Translations under genes and position numbers: made by a program
Shown here: one piece after another, positions 51,357 through 61,378 of the stretch
How positions within the stretch are numbered: position 1 is the stretch's first letter
How the letters are laid out: every line of letters starts with the position of its first letter
Source of the DNA: Nocardioides humi
GTDB taxonomy: Bacteria; Actinomycetota; Actinomycetes; Propionibacteriales; Nocardioidaceae
Length of the DNA stretch: 64,000 nucleotides
Assembly: GCF_006494775.1 (NCBI RefSeq)
Contig: NZ_CP041146.1
Location: forward strand, 558,001 to 622,000
Direction of reading: 5' to 3'
The notes under the pieces: generated by a model
Databases searched by the model: none
Told to the model about the DNA's origin: nothing
What the model saw: the letters and a program-made list of their open reading frames with translations, nothing else

Positions 51357-52138
<782 letters not shown>

Positions 52139-52142
<4 letters not shown>

Positions 52143-53722
52143 GCGGTGTCCGCGGCGTCGTCGTCCTGGTCGCCGACCAGCTCCGGGCCGACCACCTCGG
52201 CTTCGGCGGCGGCCGGGTGCCGACGCCGCACCTCGACGCGCTGGCCGCGAGCGGCACCGTCTTCGAGCAGGCGTACGTCGCCAACCCGACCTGCATGCCC
52301 AACCGGGCCACCATCGCGACCGGCCGGTGGCCCTCCACCCACGGCACCCGCACCAACGGCGTGACCCTCGACTGGGACGCGCAGACCTTCATGCGCGCGA
52401 TGCAGCGCTCCGGCTGGAGCACCGCCGCGGTCGGCAAGCTGCACTTCCAGACGATGGGCTGGCCCTACGAGGACGACCAGCTCGCCGACATGGCCCGGCA
52501 CGCGCCCGAGCTGGTCGACGCCGCGCTGGCCGACGCGGTCGAGCGCGGCCGGCCGGCGCAGTGGGACACCTGGGAGAGCCTCGACCGGCACCGGCCGGCC
52601 CACCTGGACCTGCCGCCCGACTACTACGGATTCGACACCGTCGACCTGGTGATCGGGCACGGCGACGCCCCCGGCGGCCACTACGCCCACTGGGCGCGGG
52701 CCCGCGGCCTCGACCCGGACACGGTGCGGACCCTGGGCGACGCGCTCGTCGGCTACCCCGGCTGGGAGCAGGTCTACCAATCGGAGGTCCCGGTCGAGCT
52801 GCACCCGACGTCGTACGTCACCGAGCGGGCGCTGGACCGGCTCGAACAGCTGGCCGGGGCGGACGCGCCGTTCTGCCTGTTCGTCTCCTATCCCGACCCG
52901 CACCACCCGTTCGCGCCGCCGGGCGACTACTGGCACCGGGTGGACCCGGCCGCGGTCGAGCTGCCCGCGACCTTCTTCGACCGGCACGACCGCTCCCCCG
53001 AGCACGTCCGCCGGATCGTCGCCGACCGCGGCCGCCCGGCGGCCGACCCGACGATGACCTGGTCGCCCACCGAGGAGCAGTACCGCCACGCGCTGGCCGC
53101 CGAGCTCGGCCTGGTCGCCCTGCTCGACGACAGCATCGGCCGGATCCTCGGCCGCCTCGACGCGCTCGGCGTCGCCGACGACACGGCGGTCGTCTTCACC
53201 GCCGACCACGGCGACCTGTTCGGCGACCACGGGCTGATGCTCAAGCACTTCGTGCACTACCAGGGCGTCACCCGGGTCCCGCTCGTCGTCCGCGCCCCCG
53301 GCGGCGGGGCCGGTCGCTCGACCGCGCTCGTCAGCAGCGCCGACATCGCGCCGACCCTGCTCGACCTGGGCGGCGTGCCGGCGTACCGCGGCATCCAGGG
53401 CACCAGCCTCCGCCCGCTGGTCGAGGGCCGGGCGGGCGCCGTCCGGCCGCGGCTGCTGGTCGAGGAGGACCAGCCGTTCGGCCTCCCGGGCCTGCCGGGG
53501 CCGGTGCACATCCGCACGCTGCTGACCGAGGACGCCCGGCTCACGGTGTACGGCGGCCACGACGCGCGCGAGCTGTACGCGCTCGACGACGATGCCGGTG
53601 AGACGACCAATCTCGCCGACACCGTGGACGGCGCGGCCCTGCAGGCCCGGCTGACCGCCGACCTCGCCGCCGAGCTGATCCGGCTCAGCGACACCGGCGT
53701 CCGGCCGGCCGCCTCCGCCTGA
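52139..53722 (+). CDS. Cys-type sulfatase (alkaline phosphatase superfamily)
   Basis: A 527-residue enzyme starting with GTG 52139. The active-site motif is NPTCMPNRATIATGRWPSTH, C-x-P-x-R, where Cys becomes formylglycine in type I sulfatases. Metal-binding residues fit VVLVADQLRADHLG at the N-terminus and VFTADHGDLFGDHGL. No signal peptide is seen, so it acts in the cytoplasm on an imported substrate. A formylglycine-generating enzyme must be elsewhere. Phosphonate monoester hydrolases share this fold, so a phosphodiester or phosphonate substrate is possible. Confidence 0.9.
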
Positions 53723-53751
53723 CCCGTCCCGACCGACCGAGCAGGAGCACC

Positions 53752-55395
53752 GTGCACGCCGACCTGATCCTCCACTCCGGCACCGTCCTCGCCGTCGACG
53801 CCGGCTTCACCACGCACTCCGCGGTCGCGGTCCGCGGCGACCGGATCCTCGCGGTCGGCGACGACCGCGCGATCCGCGACCTGGCCGGGCCCGCCACCCG
53901 CGTGGTCGACCTGGCCGGCGGCACCGTGCTGCCCGGCCTCAACGACTCCCACCTGCACCTGCAGTGGTGGGGCCTGGCCCGCACGGCCGTGGACCTGTCC
54001 GCCGCGGGGTCGCTGGCCGAGGCCCGCGAGCTGGTACGCCGCCATGCCGCCGCCCAGCCCGACGGCGGCTGGGTGCGCGGGCGCGGCTGGCACGAGCGGG
54101 TGCTGTCCGGCGACGACCCGCTCGGCCCGACCGCGGCGATGTTCGACGACGTGTGCGGCGGCCGGCCGATGTTCCTCGAGCACTTCAGCGCCCACGGCGG
54201 CCTGCTCAACAGCGTCGGACTGCGGCGCGCCGGGATCACCGCCGCCACCGCGGACCCGTCCGGCGGGGAGGTGGTCCGCGATCCCGCGACCGGTGAGCCG
54301 ACCGGCGTACTCAAGGAGACCGCACGCCAGCTGCTCGACGGCGTCCTCCCCGAGCCGACCGCCGCCGAGCGGCAGCAGGCCGTGGTCGACGCCCTCGCCG
54401 AGCTCAACCGGCGCGGCGTCACCAGCGTCACCGACCCGATCGTCACGCCGGAGATGCTGCGCGACTACGTCGCACTGCGCCGCGGGGACCGACTCACGGC
54501 CCGGCTGACCACGCTGCTGCACTGGACCTGGCCGTCGGTGCAGACGCCGTTGGCCGTGCTGGAGGAGGCGATGAGGTACGTCGGCTCGACCACCGGGCTC
54601 GGCGACGACCTGCTCCGGATCGGCGGCTGCAAGCTGATCGCCGACGGCGTCGCCGCGCTCGGCACCGCCTGGATGTCGCTGCCCTACCACCACGAGGGCA
54701 CCTGCGGCGCCCTCGTCACGGAGGGCGCCGACGACGCCGAGCGGGTCGCCGCCCTGCACGCCCTGGTCCGGCTGCTGCACCAGCACCGGTTCCAGGTGCA
54801 GGTGCACGCCACCGGCGACCGGGCCTGCGACACGGCGGTCGAGGCGCTGGTCGCCGCGCTGACCGAGGATCCCTGGCCGGACGCCCGACACGTGCTGATC
54901 CACGCCAACCTGCCCTCGCCCACCGCGGTCGCCGCGATGGCCGAGCACGGCATCCTCGCCAACGTCAACGCGCTGGTGAAGTGGCAGGCCGCCGGCGGGC
55001 TGGTCGGCGTCATCGACGAGGACCAGTGGCACCGGATGATGCCCGCCCGCTCGATGGCCGACGCCGGCGTCGTCGTGTGCGACGCCTCCGACGCCCCGAT
55101 CACCGACCCGAACTGGCGTCTCGCCCTGCAGATGCTCGTCACCCGCGTCCCCCGCGGCGGCACCGGCCCCTGCGGCCCCGCCGAGCGGCTGACCCGCGAG
55201 CAGGCGATCCGCGCCTGGACCGCGGCCCCCGCCTGGCAGGACCACGCCGAGCACGACAAGGGCACCGTCGAGCCCGGCCGGCTCGCCGACCTGTGCGTCG
55301 TCGCCGAGGACCTGATGGCGGTGCCCGACGAGGACCTGCACGCCGTCACGCCGGTGCTGACCGTGCTGGGCGGGCAGGTCGTCCACGAGGCGTGA
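53752..55395 (+). CDS. YtcJ-type amidohydrolase (amidohydrolase 3 family)
   Basis: A 547-residue metal-dependent hydrolase. LINGTVLPGLNDSHLHLQWW-like VLPGLNDSHLHLQWWG supplies two metal His; VHATGDRACDTAVEALVAAL and VLIHANLPSPTAVAAMAEHG supply others; VVVCDASDAPITDPNWRLAL holds the Asp region. These enzymes cleave amide or related bonds in cytoplasmic substrates. AGGAG precedes GTG 53752, 29 bases after the sulfatase. Its presence suggests the imported compound carries both a sulfate-like ester and an amide or lactone. Confidence 0.9.
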   Translation: MHADLILHSGTVLAVDAGFTTHSAVAVRGDRILAVGDDRAIRDLAGPATRVVDLAGGTVLPGLNDSHLHLQWWGLARTAVDLSAAGSLAEARELVRRHAAAQPDGGWVRGRGWHERVLSGDDPLGPTAAMFDDVCGGRPMFLEHFSAHGGLLNSVGLRRAGITAATADPSGGEVVRDPATGEPTGVLKETARQLLDGVLPEPTAAERQQAVVDALAELNRRGVTSVTDPIVTPEMLRDYVALRRGDRLTARLTTLLHWTWPSVQTPLAVLEEAMRYVGSTTGLGDDLLRIGGCKLIADGVAALGTAWMSLPYHHEGTCGALVTEGADDAERVAALHALVRLLHQHRFQVQVHATGDRACDTAVEALVAALTEDPWPDARHVLIHANLPSPTAVAAMAEHGILANVNALVKWQAAGGLVGVIDEDQWHRMMPARSMADAGVVVCDASDAPITDPNWRLALQMLVTRVPRGGTGPCGPAERLTREQAIRAWTAAPAWQDHAEHDKGTVEPGRLADLCVVAEDLMAVPDEDLHAVTPVLTVLGGQVVHEA

Positions 55396-55404
55396 GCCGC
55401 GCTC

Positions 55405-57909
55405 TCACAGGCGCGGGTCGACCGGCTCCGACTCCAGCGCGAGCACGGCGAACACCGCCTGGTGCACCTTCCACAGCGGCTCGTTCCCCACGAACGCGTC
55501 GAGCGCGTCGAGGCCCAGGCCGTGCTCGCGCAGCGCCAGCTGCCGCTTCCTCCCGAGGTGGCGCTGCCGCAGCACGTCGAGGGAGTCGGTGTAGTCGGGG
55601 CCGTAGATGATCCGCAGGTACTCCCGCCCGCGCACCTTCAGCCCCGGCTGCACCCGCCCCTCGACGAGGTGGGCCGGCTTGACGACCATGCCCTCGCCGC
55701 CGGAGGCGGTCAGCTCGAGCCACCACCGGATGGCGGCCTCGCGCTCGGCGGCCGAGGAGAGGTCGACGAGCCGGTGCCGGGTGGGCGTGACCAGGCCGCC
55801 CTCCATCCGCGCCAGCGCCGCGAGGTGCCAGGGGTGCGGCTCGGTGTGGGCGAGCGCCCGGCCCTCGGCGGCGAGCACCTGGAAGGGCGCCACGGTCACG
55901 CCGTCGAGGCCCTCCGTCGGCCGGCAGTACGACGCGTACGCGTCCCGGAAAGCGGCCGCGTTGACCCGCCGGCGCTCCACCCGGTCGGCCAGGGCGGCGA
56001 CGTCGACTCCCCGTGCGCCGGCCTGCGCGAGCACGGCCGCCGCCTCGGGCAGCACCTCGCGCGCGGCGGCGCCCACGGCGGCGTACTGGCTCCGGATCAG
56101 GTCCAGCGCCTTGGCCGACCAGGGCAGCAGCTCGCAGTCCAGCGCCAGCCAGTCGGTGTCGAGCGAGGCGAACAGCGGCGCCGCGGCCGCGCGCAGCCGG
56201 TCGACCAGCTCGGCGGTGTCGGCGAAGAAGGGCCGTCCGGTGCGGGTGTAGACGGCGCCGGTCGTGCCGTCGGCGACCCCGAACCGGCGCTCCGCCACCC
56301 CGGCGTCCCGGGCCAGGACCGCGATCGCGCGTGAGCCCATGTGCTTCTCCTCGCACACGACGTGGGTGACGCCCCAGCCGGCGTACTCCTCGAAGGCCTC
56401 GGCGGGGTGCTCCAGGAAGCCGTCGAGCGAGGAGGTCGCGACCGGCGACATGGTCGGCGGCAGGTGGACCAGCCAGCGCGGGTCGACCGCGAACCGGCTC
56501 ATCACCTCCAGCGCGGCGGCGGCGTTCTCCTCGGGGATCTTGACCTTGCCCGCGTGCGGCGACTCGATCCACCGGGTCCCGGCCACGTCGTCGATGGCAA
56601 GGACCGACGGCTCCCGCTCGTCGGTCGCCGGGGCGAGCGGGCGGGCCGGCTCGTACCACTGCTGCTCGGCCGGGACCGCCACGATCTCCCGCTCCGGGTA
56701 GCGCAGCGCGGTGAGGGCGCCCCCGAACACGACGCCGGTGTCGAGGCAGATGGTGTTGTTGACCCACTCGGCGGTGGGGACCGGGGTGTGGCCGTAGACG
56801 ACCATCGCCTCGCCGCGGTACTCCTTCGCCCACGGATAGCGCACCGGCAGGCCGTACTCGTCGGTCTCCCCCGTCGTGTCGCCGTAGAGCGCGAAGGAGC
56901 GCACCCGGCCCGACGCGCGGCCGTGGTAGGCCTCCTTGAGCCCGGCGTGCGCGACCACCAGCCGGCCGCCGTCGAGGACGTAGTGACTGATCAGCCCGTC
57001 CATGAACGCCAGCGCTCGCGCGCGGAGGTCGTCCGGCTGCGCCGCCAGCTGCTCGAGCGACTCGGCCAGTCCGTGCGAGACCTTGACGTTGGCGCCCTTG
57101 AGCGCCCGCACCAGCTTGGCCTCGTGGTTGCCCGAGACGCACAGCGCGGTGCCGGCGGCGACCATCCCCATGACGAGGCGGAGCACGCCGGGCGTGTCCG
57201 GGCCGCGGTCGACGAGGTCGCCGACGAAGACGGCCTGCCGGCCCTCGGGGTGGGTGGCGCCGACCGCGACGCCGGCGTCGTCGTACTCCAGTCTCCAGCC
57301 CAGCTCGGTGAGCAGGCTGCGCAGCTCGGACACGCAGCCGTGCACGTCGCCGATCAGGTCGAACGGACCGGTGACGTCACGACGGTCGTTCCACGAGCGC
57401 TCGCGCACGATCGTGGCCGCGGCGACCTCGTCGACGCCGCGCAGGACGTGGACCCGGCGGAAGCCCTCCTTGCGCAGCCGGCCCAGCGAGCGCTTGAGGT
57501 CGCGGTGCTGGCGGGTGACGACGTGGCGGCCGAAGGCGCGGTCGGGCCGGGCCGCGTTGCGGTCCACCGCCACCCGCTCGGGTACGTCGAGCACGATCGC
57601 GTCGACCATGACGTCGTGGCTCTTCGCGAGCCGGACCAGCGAGGCGCGCGCGGTCTGTTGGACGTTGGTCGCGTCGACCACCGTCAGCAGGCCGCGGCGC
57701 AGGCGGGTGCCGACGATGTAGTGGAGGACGTCGAAGGCGTCGGGAGTCGCCGACTGGTCGTTCTCGTCGTCGGCGACCAGGCCGCGGCAGAAGTCGCTGG
57801 AGACCACCTCGGTCGGCTTGAAGTGCTGGCGAGCGAAGGTCGACTTGCCGCTGCCGGACACACCGACCAGCACGACCAGGCCCATCGTGGGGATGCCGAG
57901 CTCAGGCAT
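55405..57909 (-). CDS. pnkp: Bacterial polynucleotide kinase-phosphatase-ligase (Pnkp)
   Basis: An 834-residue, three-domain protein. The kinase P-loop is VVLVGVSGSGKSTFARQHF near residue 12. The metallophosphatase domain has GPFDLIGDVHGCVSEL, VFVGDLVDRGPDTPG and VSGNHEAKL, around residues 180-270. The C-terminal adenylyltransferase domain has CEEKHMGSRAIAVLARD with the lysine nucleophile in EKHMGS. It heals and seals cut RNA: 5' phosphorylation, 3' end clean-up and ligation. It overlaps the hen1 gene by eight bases, forming the known Pnkp/Hen1 repair cassette. Confidence 0.96.
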   Translation of the reverse strand: MPELGIPTMGLVVLVGVSGSGKSTFARQHFKPTEVVSSDFCRGLVADDENDQSATPDAFDVLHYIVGTRLRRGLLTVVDATNVQQTARASLVRLAKSHDVMVDAIVLDVPERVAVDRNAARPDRAFGRHVVTRQHRDLKRSLGRLRKEGFRRVHVLRGVDEVAAATIVRERSWNDRRDVTGPFDLIGDVHGCVSELRSLLTELGWRLEYDDAGVAVGATHPEGRQAVFVGDLVDRGPDTPGVLRLVMGMVAAGTALCVSGNHEAKLVRALKGANVKVSHGLAESLEQLAAQPDDLRARALAFMDGLISHYVLDGGRLVVAHAGLKEAYHGRASGRVRSFALYGDTTGETDEYGLPVRYPWAKEYRGEAMVVYGHTPVPTAEWVNNTICLDTGVVFGGALTALRYPEREIVAVPAEQQWYEPARPLAPATDEREPSVLAIDDVAGTRWIESPHAGKVKIPEENAAAALEVMSRFAVDPRWLVHLPPTMSPVATSSLDGFLEHPAEAFEEYAGWGVTHVVCEEKHMGSRAIAVLARDAGVAERRFGVADGTTGAVYTRTGRPFFADTAELVDRLRAAAAPLFASLDTDWLALDCELLPWSAKALDLIRSQYAAVGAAAREVLPEAAAVLAQAGARGVDVAALADRVERRRVNAAAFRDAYASYCRPTEGLDGVTVAPFQVLAAEGRALAHTEPHPWHLAALARMEGGLVTPTRHRLVDLSSAAEREAAIRWWLELTASGGEGMVVKPAHLVEGRVQPGLKVRGREYLRIIYGPDYTDSLDVLRQRHLGRKRQLALREHGLGLDALDAFVGNEPLWKVHQAVFAVLALESEPVDPRL

Positions 57910-59329
57910 CGGCCCTCGCCTCCTTCCTGTCCTCGTTCCGGGTGAAGATCGCCAGCTGGGTGGGCGTTCCGTGGGTCTCGTCCGGCTCGCCGACGCCGCG
58001 CCGCTCGACGACGTACCCGTGGGTGGTCGCGACCCGCTCGCACCAGGCGGCGAACTCGGCGCGGTCCCACTCGAAGCGGTGGTCCGGGTGGCGCATCCCG
58101 GTCAGCCCCTCGTAGAGCGCGTTGTACTCCCGGTTCGGCGTGGTCACGACGACCGCTCCGGGCCGTGCCGCGCCGAACACCACCCGCTCCAACGCCTCCA
58201 GGCGCGGCGGGTCGACGTGCTCGACGACCTCCATCAGCACCGCCGCGTCGTACCCGGCGAAGCGGGGATCCTCGTAGGTGAGCGCCCCCTGGAACAGCTC
58301 CAGCCGCTCGGCCTGCCGCTCGCTCATCCGGTCGACGTGCAGCCGGCGGGCGGCGTACTGCAGGGAGCGGGCGGACACGTCGCACCCGGCGACCTTCGTC
58401 AGGCCGGGCTCCTTGAGCAGCCGCTCCAGGAGCTGGCCGGGCCCGCAGCCGAGGTCGATCACGGTGCGCGCCTCGAGCTCGGCCAGGACTTGCAGCACCG
58501 CCCGATGGCGCTGGGTGTTGAGCGGCACCCGCCGCTCCTCCGGCTGGAGCACCTCCTCCTCCGCGGCCGGCTCCAGGCTCTCCTCCGCCGCCTCGTCGAG
58601 CTCGGCGAGGCGCGCCAGCGCGACCCGGGTGAGCCCGCCCCTGCGGCCCAGATATCGCCGGGTGATCAGGGTCCGGTCCGGGTGGCCGGCCAGCCACTCG
58701 CCGCCGGAGCGCAGCAGCTTGTCGACCTCGTCCGGGCCCTGCCAGTAGTGCTTGGACTCGTCGAGCACCGGCAGCAGCACGTGCAGCTGGCTCAGCGCGT
58801 CGGCCAGCCGCAGCTCACCGGTCAGCGTGAGCCGCACGTACCGCGAGTCGCCCCACTCCGGGAAGGCCTCGTCGAGCACGATCGGCTCCGCGCTCACCTC
58901 CCAGCCCAGCGGCCCGAACACCCGGTGCGCGATCTCCGCGCCGCCCCGGCAGGGCAGCACCGGGATCCGGATCTCCAACGGGATCGCGCTGTCCGCGAGC
59001 GCCTGGTCGGCCTTGCAGGTGCCGGAGCGCGCCGTGCTGAACACGTCCGCCAGCGCCACACCGAGCAGCGAGGACGCGGCGTACGAGCGGTCGTTGACGT
59101 ACTGCGCCAGGCTGAAGTCCGGCGCCTTGCGCCCCTGCCGCCGCGCCAGCCGCACCGGGTCGACCTCGAGGACGAGCGCCGCCGTGCACCGCTCCTCGCT
59201 CGCCTCCGGGTAGAGCACGGTCGCGGTCCCGAAGGACTGCGGGAACTCCTGGACGCGGTCGGGGTGCTTGTGCAGGAGGTAGCCCAGGTCCGTCGCCGGT
59301 CGGTGGGTCGTCGAGATGGTCAGCAGCAC
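57902..59329 (-). CDS. hen1: 3' terminal RNA ribose 2'-O-methyltransferase Hen1
   Basis: A 475-residue protein. The N-terminal bacterial Hen1 domain (LLTISTTHRPATDLGYLLHK, GTATVLYPEASEERC) supports Pnkp activity. The C-terminal methyltransferase has the SAM motif TVIDLGCGPGQLLERLL, and EVVEHVDPPRLEALE carries the metal-binding Glu/His pattern of Hen1. It methylates the 3' end of broken RNA before ligation, preventing repeat cleavage at the same site. It is transcribed first, ahead of pnkp. Confidence 0.96.
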   Translation of the reverse strand: MLLTISTTHRPATDLGYLLHKHPDRVQEFPQSFGTATVLYPEASEERCTAALVLEVDPVRLARRQGRKAPDFSLAQYVNDRSYAASSLLGVALADVFSTARSGTCKADQALADSAIPLEIRIPVLPCRGGAEIAHRVFGPLGWEVSAEPIVLDEAFPEWGDSRYVRLTLTGELRLADALSQLHVLLPVLDESKHYWQGPDEVDKLLRSGGEWLAGHPDRTLITRRYLGRRGGLTRVALARLAELDEAAEESLEPAAEEEVLQPEERRVPLNTQRHRAVLQVLAELEARTVIDLGCGPGQLLERLLKEPGLTKVAGCDVSARSLQYAARRLHVDRMSERQAERLELFQGALTYEDPRFAGYDAAVLMEVVEHVDPPRLEALERVVFGAARPGAVVVTTPNREYNALYEGLTGMRHPDHRFEWDRAEFAAWCERVATTHGYVVERRGVGEPDETHGTPTQLAIFTRNEDRKEARADA

Positions 59330-59376
59330 GTCGCCATCCTGCCCGGCACCGCAACGGATTTACGCCGGGCCGGGCT

Positions 59377-59620
59377 GTCGGCGAGCCCAACCGCGTGCCG
59401 CGCCACCGCGAGGCCGTCGAGCCGTTCTACGCCCTCTCCTACCGGATCACGTTCCTCAGCAGGGCCGAGCTCGCCCGCGACTACGTCGTCACGCCCCCGC
59501 CCGGCTCCGCGACGACTACCTGCCCGCCCGCGGCCTGACCTCCAACGGCCACCACGAGATCTACTTCGGCGACCGAGTCCCGACGCTGGAGCACGTGCTC
59601 AGGTTGCAAGGTGCTCGACG
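59377..59620 (+). pseudogene. GyrI-like small-molecule-binding protein relic
   Basis: One frame reads VGEPNRVPRHREAVEPFYAL then SYRITFLSRAELARDYVV. A second frame continues PARLRDDYLPARGLTSNGHH then EIYFGDRVPTLEHVLRL. These are the middle and the end of a GyrI-like domain protein (N-terminal ~DGxGxPN, C-terminal HHEIYLSD). About 100 residues between them and the N-terminus are missing, and the parts are out of frame. Confidence 0.65.
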
Positions 59621-59653
59621 ATCCGTCGTGCGGCCCGGAGACCTGAGCCCCGG

Positions 59654-59677
59654 ACGGCCGGTCAAGTCGCCGGCCGT
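59654..59677 (+). terminator. Hairpin upstream of the lar operon
   Basis: ACGGCCGG (59654-59661) pairs with CCGGCCGT (59670-59677) around an eight-base loop, followed by TCTGCTCTC. It would end transcription entering from the left before larB. Confidence 0.5.
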
Positions 59678-59781
59678 TCTGCTCTCACTACGCGAGACAT
59701 GGCTACGCTGGTCGGCCCATGGCCAGGTCCCCGATCCCGCCATGGGTCGCACTGCGGTCGTCCGGCGGACTCGACACTGCC

Positions 59782-59798
59782 TGTCGGAATATCGGACA
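59782..59798. promoter_or_regulatory. 17-bp imperfect palindrome before larB
   Basis: TGTCGGAATATCGGACA fits TGTCnGAnnnTCnGACA. It lies 34 bases before the larB start in an intergenic segment of lower GC content. Possible operator for the lar operon; it does not resemble the NikR consensus. Confidence 0.45.
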
Positions 59799-59832
59799 CT
59801 CCCCGACCTCGAACGCCGGACATCATGAGGGG

Positions 59833-60537
59833 ATGGTCGCGCAGGATGTGATCGTCGGCCCGGAGTTGCGGCTCGATCTTCTTCGTCGGGAGCGGACGGG
59901 CATTGCCGAGACGGTCTACGGCCCGGGCAAGTCTGCCGGGCAATGCGCCACCGCCGTCGCCGGCCTGCTCGCCGGCGGGTCTCAGGGCCCCGTCCTGCTC
60001 AGCCGCGCGGACGACGAGCAGGCAGCGGCGGCACTCTCGACGAACCCGGGTGGCGTCCGCATGCCGACGGCGGACGGACTCTTCCTGCTCGCATGGCGCA
60101 CCTGCCCGCCTCGACCGGGCCATGTGCTCGTCCTGACGGCGGGCACAGCCGACCTCCCGGTCGCTCGGGAGGCCGCCGCCGTCCTGTCGGCGTACGGCTG
60201 CGCGCCGACCCTGATCGCCGACATCGGGGTCGCGGGCCTGCATCGGGTGCTCGAGCAGCGGGAGCGGCTCGACACGGCAGACGTGGTGCTCGTGGTCGCA
60301 GGGATGGAAGGGGCTCTGGCCAGCGTTGCGGCGGGCCTCACCCGTGCGCCGGTGATCGCGGTACCGACGAGCACGGGCTACGGTTCCGGCCTGTCCGGGA
60401 TCACTGCCCTTCTCGGAATGCTTGCCTCTTGCAGTCCGGGGATCACGGTCGTCGGCATCGACAACGGCTTCGGTGCCGCGTGTGCCGCTCTGCGGATGCT
60501 CGGAGAACCAGGAAGAGGCGACGATGTCCGCGACTGA
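59833..60537 (+). CDS. larB: Nickel-pincer cofactor biosynthesis protein LarB
   Basis: A 234-residue PurE-related protein. RTGIAETVYGPGKSAGQCAT at the N-terminus and VLVLTAGTADLPVAREAAAV, PTSTGYGSGLSGITALLG and VVGIDNGFGAACAAL are family blocks. LarB carboxylates and hydrolyses nicotinic acid adenine dinucleotide to P2CMN, the first step of the NPN cofactor. The ATG at 59833 has GAGGGG before it. It overlaps larE by 14 bases. Confidence 0.93.
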   Translation: MVAQDVIVGPELRLDLLRRERTGIAETVYGPGKSAGQCATAVAGLLAGGSQGPVLLSRADDEQAAAALSTNPGGVRMPTADGLFLLAWRTCPPRPGHVLVLTAGTADLPVAREAAAVLSAYGCAPTLIADIGVAGLHRVLEQRERLDTADVVLVVAGMEGALASVAAGLTRAPVIAVPTSTGYGSGLSGITALLGMLASCSPGITVVGIDNGFGAACAALRMLGEPGRGDDVRD

Positions 60538-61378
60538 TCGGCGGCCGATCGCCGCACTCTGCGATCGTTCCGCTCGGCTCAGGGAGCAGGTCGAGAGCCA
60601 CGGGTCGCTGGTCGTCGCCTTCTCCGGTGGCGCCGATTCTGCCCTGCTGCTGGCGGCCGCTGCGCGTTTCCTCGGGAAGGACAATACGGTCGCCGCGACC
60701 GCGGTGAGCCCGTCGCTCCCGCACACGGAGCTCGAAGCAGCAAAGACGTTCGCCGCCGACATCGGCGTACGTCACATCCTCGCTCCGACGAGCGAGCTGG
60801 ATCGCCGCGGCTACCGTGAGAACGGCGTGGATCGCTGCTTCCACTGCAAGGCAGAGCTCCTCAGCGTCCTGGCTCCACTGGCAGCGGAGCTGGGCCTGGA
60901 CGCAGTCGCGACGGGGACGAACAGCGACGACGCCATCGACCCCTTCCGGCCGGGCATCCGTGCTGCCGCGCTCGCCGGCGCGGTCACGCCCCTGCGTGAC
61001 GCCGGGCTCGCGAAGACCGATGTCAGGGAGCTCTCCCGAGCCTGGGGCCTGGCCACCGCGGACAAGCCCGCGGCGGCCTGCCTCTCGAGTCGTGTGGCCT
61101 ACGGTCTCCGGATCACTTCCCCGCGACTACGCCGCATCGAACGTGCCGAGGAGTCGCTTCGGGAGGCGCTCCGCGGGGCCGGTCTCCCGGTACGCGATCT
61201 GCGCGTCCGCGACCACGGCAACGTGGCCCGGGTCGAGGTCGACAGGGAGATCGTGGCGGAACTGCGTCGCCGCCCACAGCTGTTGGACACCATCCGCGGC
61301 TTCGACGTGGTCGAGGTCGATCCGCGAGGTTTCCGGTCAGGTTCGATGAACGAGCAGTTGAGCGGCGGGGATTCGTGA
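60524..61378 (+). CDS. larE: Sacrificial sulfur transferase LarE
   Basis: A 284-residue PP-loop enzyme. The ATP motif is VVAFSGGADSALLLAAAARF. RCFHCKAELLSVL and ADKPAAACLSSRVAYG are the conserved family sites. The latter holds the cysteine that gives up its sulfur in L. plantarum LarE; a single Cys at this place fits the sacrificial type. It adds two thio groups to P2CMN. It overlaps larB and larC. Confidence 0.94.
   Translation: MSATDRRPIAALCDRSARLREQVESHGSLVVAFSGGADSALLLAAAARFLGKDNTVAATAVSPSLPHTELEAAKTFAADIGVRHILAPTSELDRRGYRENGVDRCFHCKAELLSVLAPLAAELGLDAVATGTNSDDAIDPFRPGIRAAALAGAVTPLRDAGLAKTDVRELSRAWGLATADKPAAACLSSRVAYGLRITSPRLRRIERAEESLREALRGAGLPVRDLRVRDHGNVARVEVDREIVAELRRRPQLLDTIRGFDVVEVDPRGFRSGSMNEQLSGGDS

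Noticed and set aside
59719..59832. N-terminal extension of larB to ATG 59719
   Set aside because: The added 38 residues are not LarB-like, and a ribosome site lies before ATG 59833.
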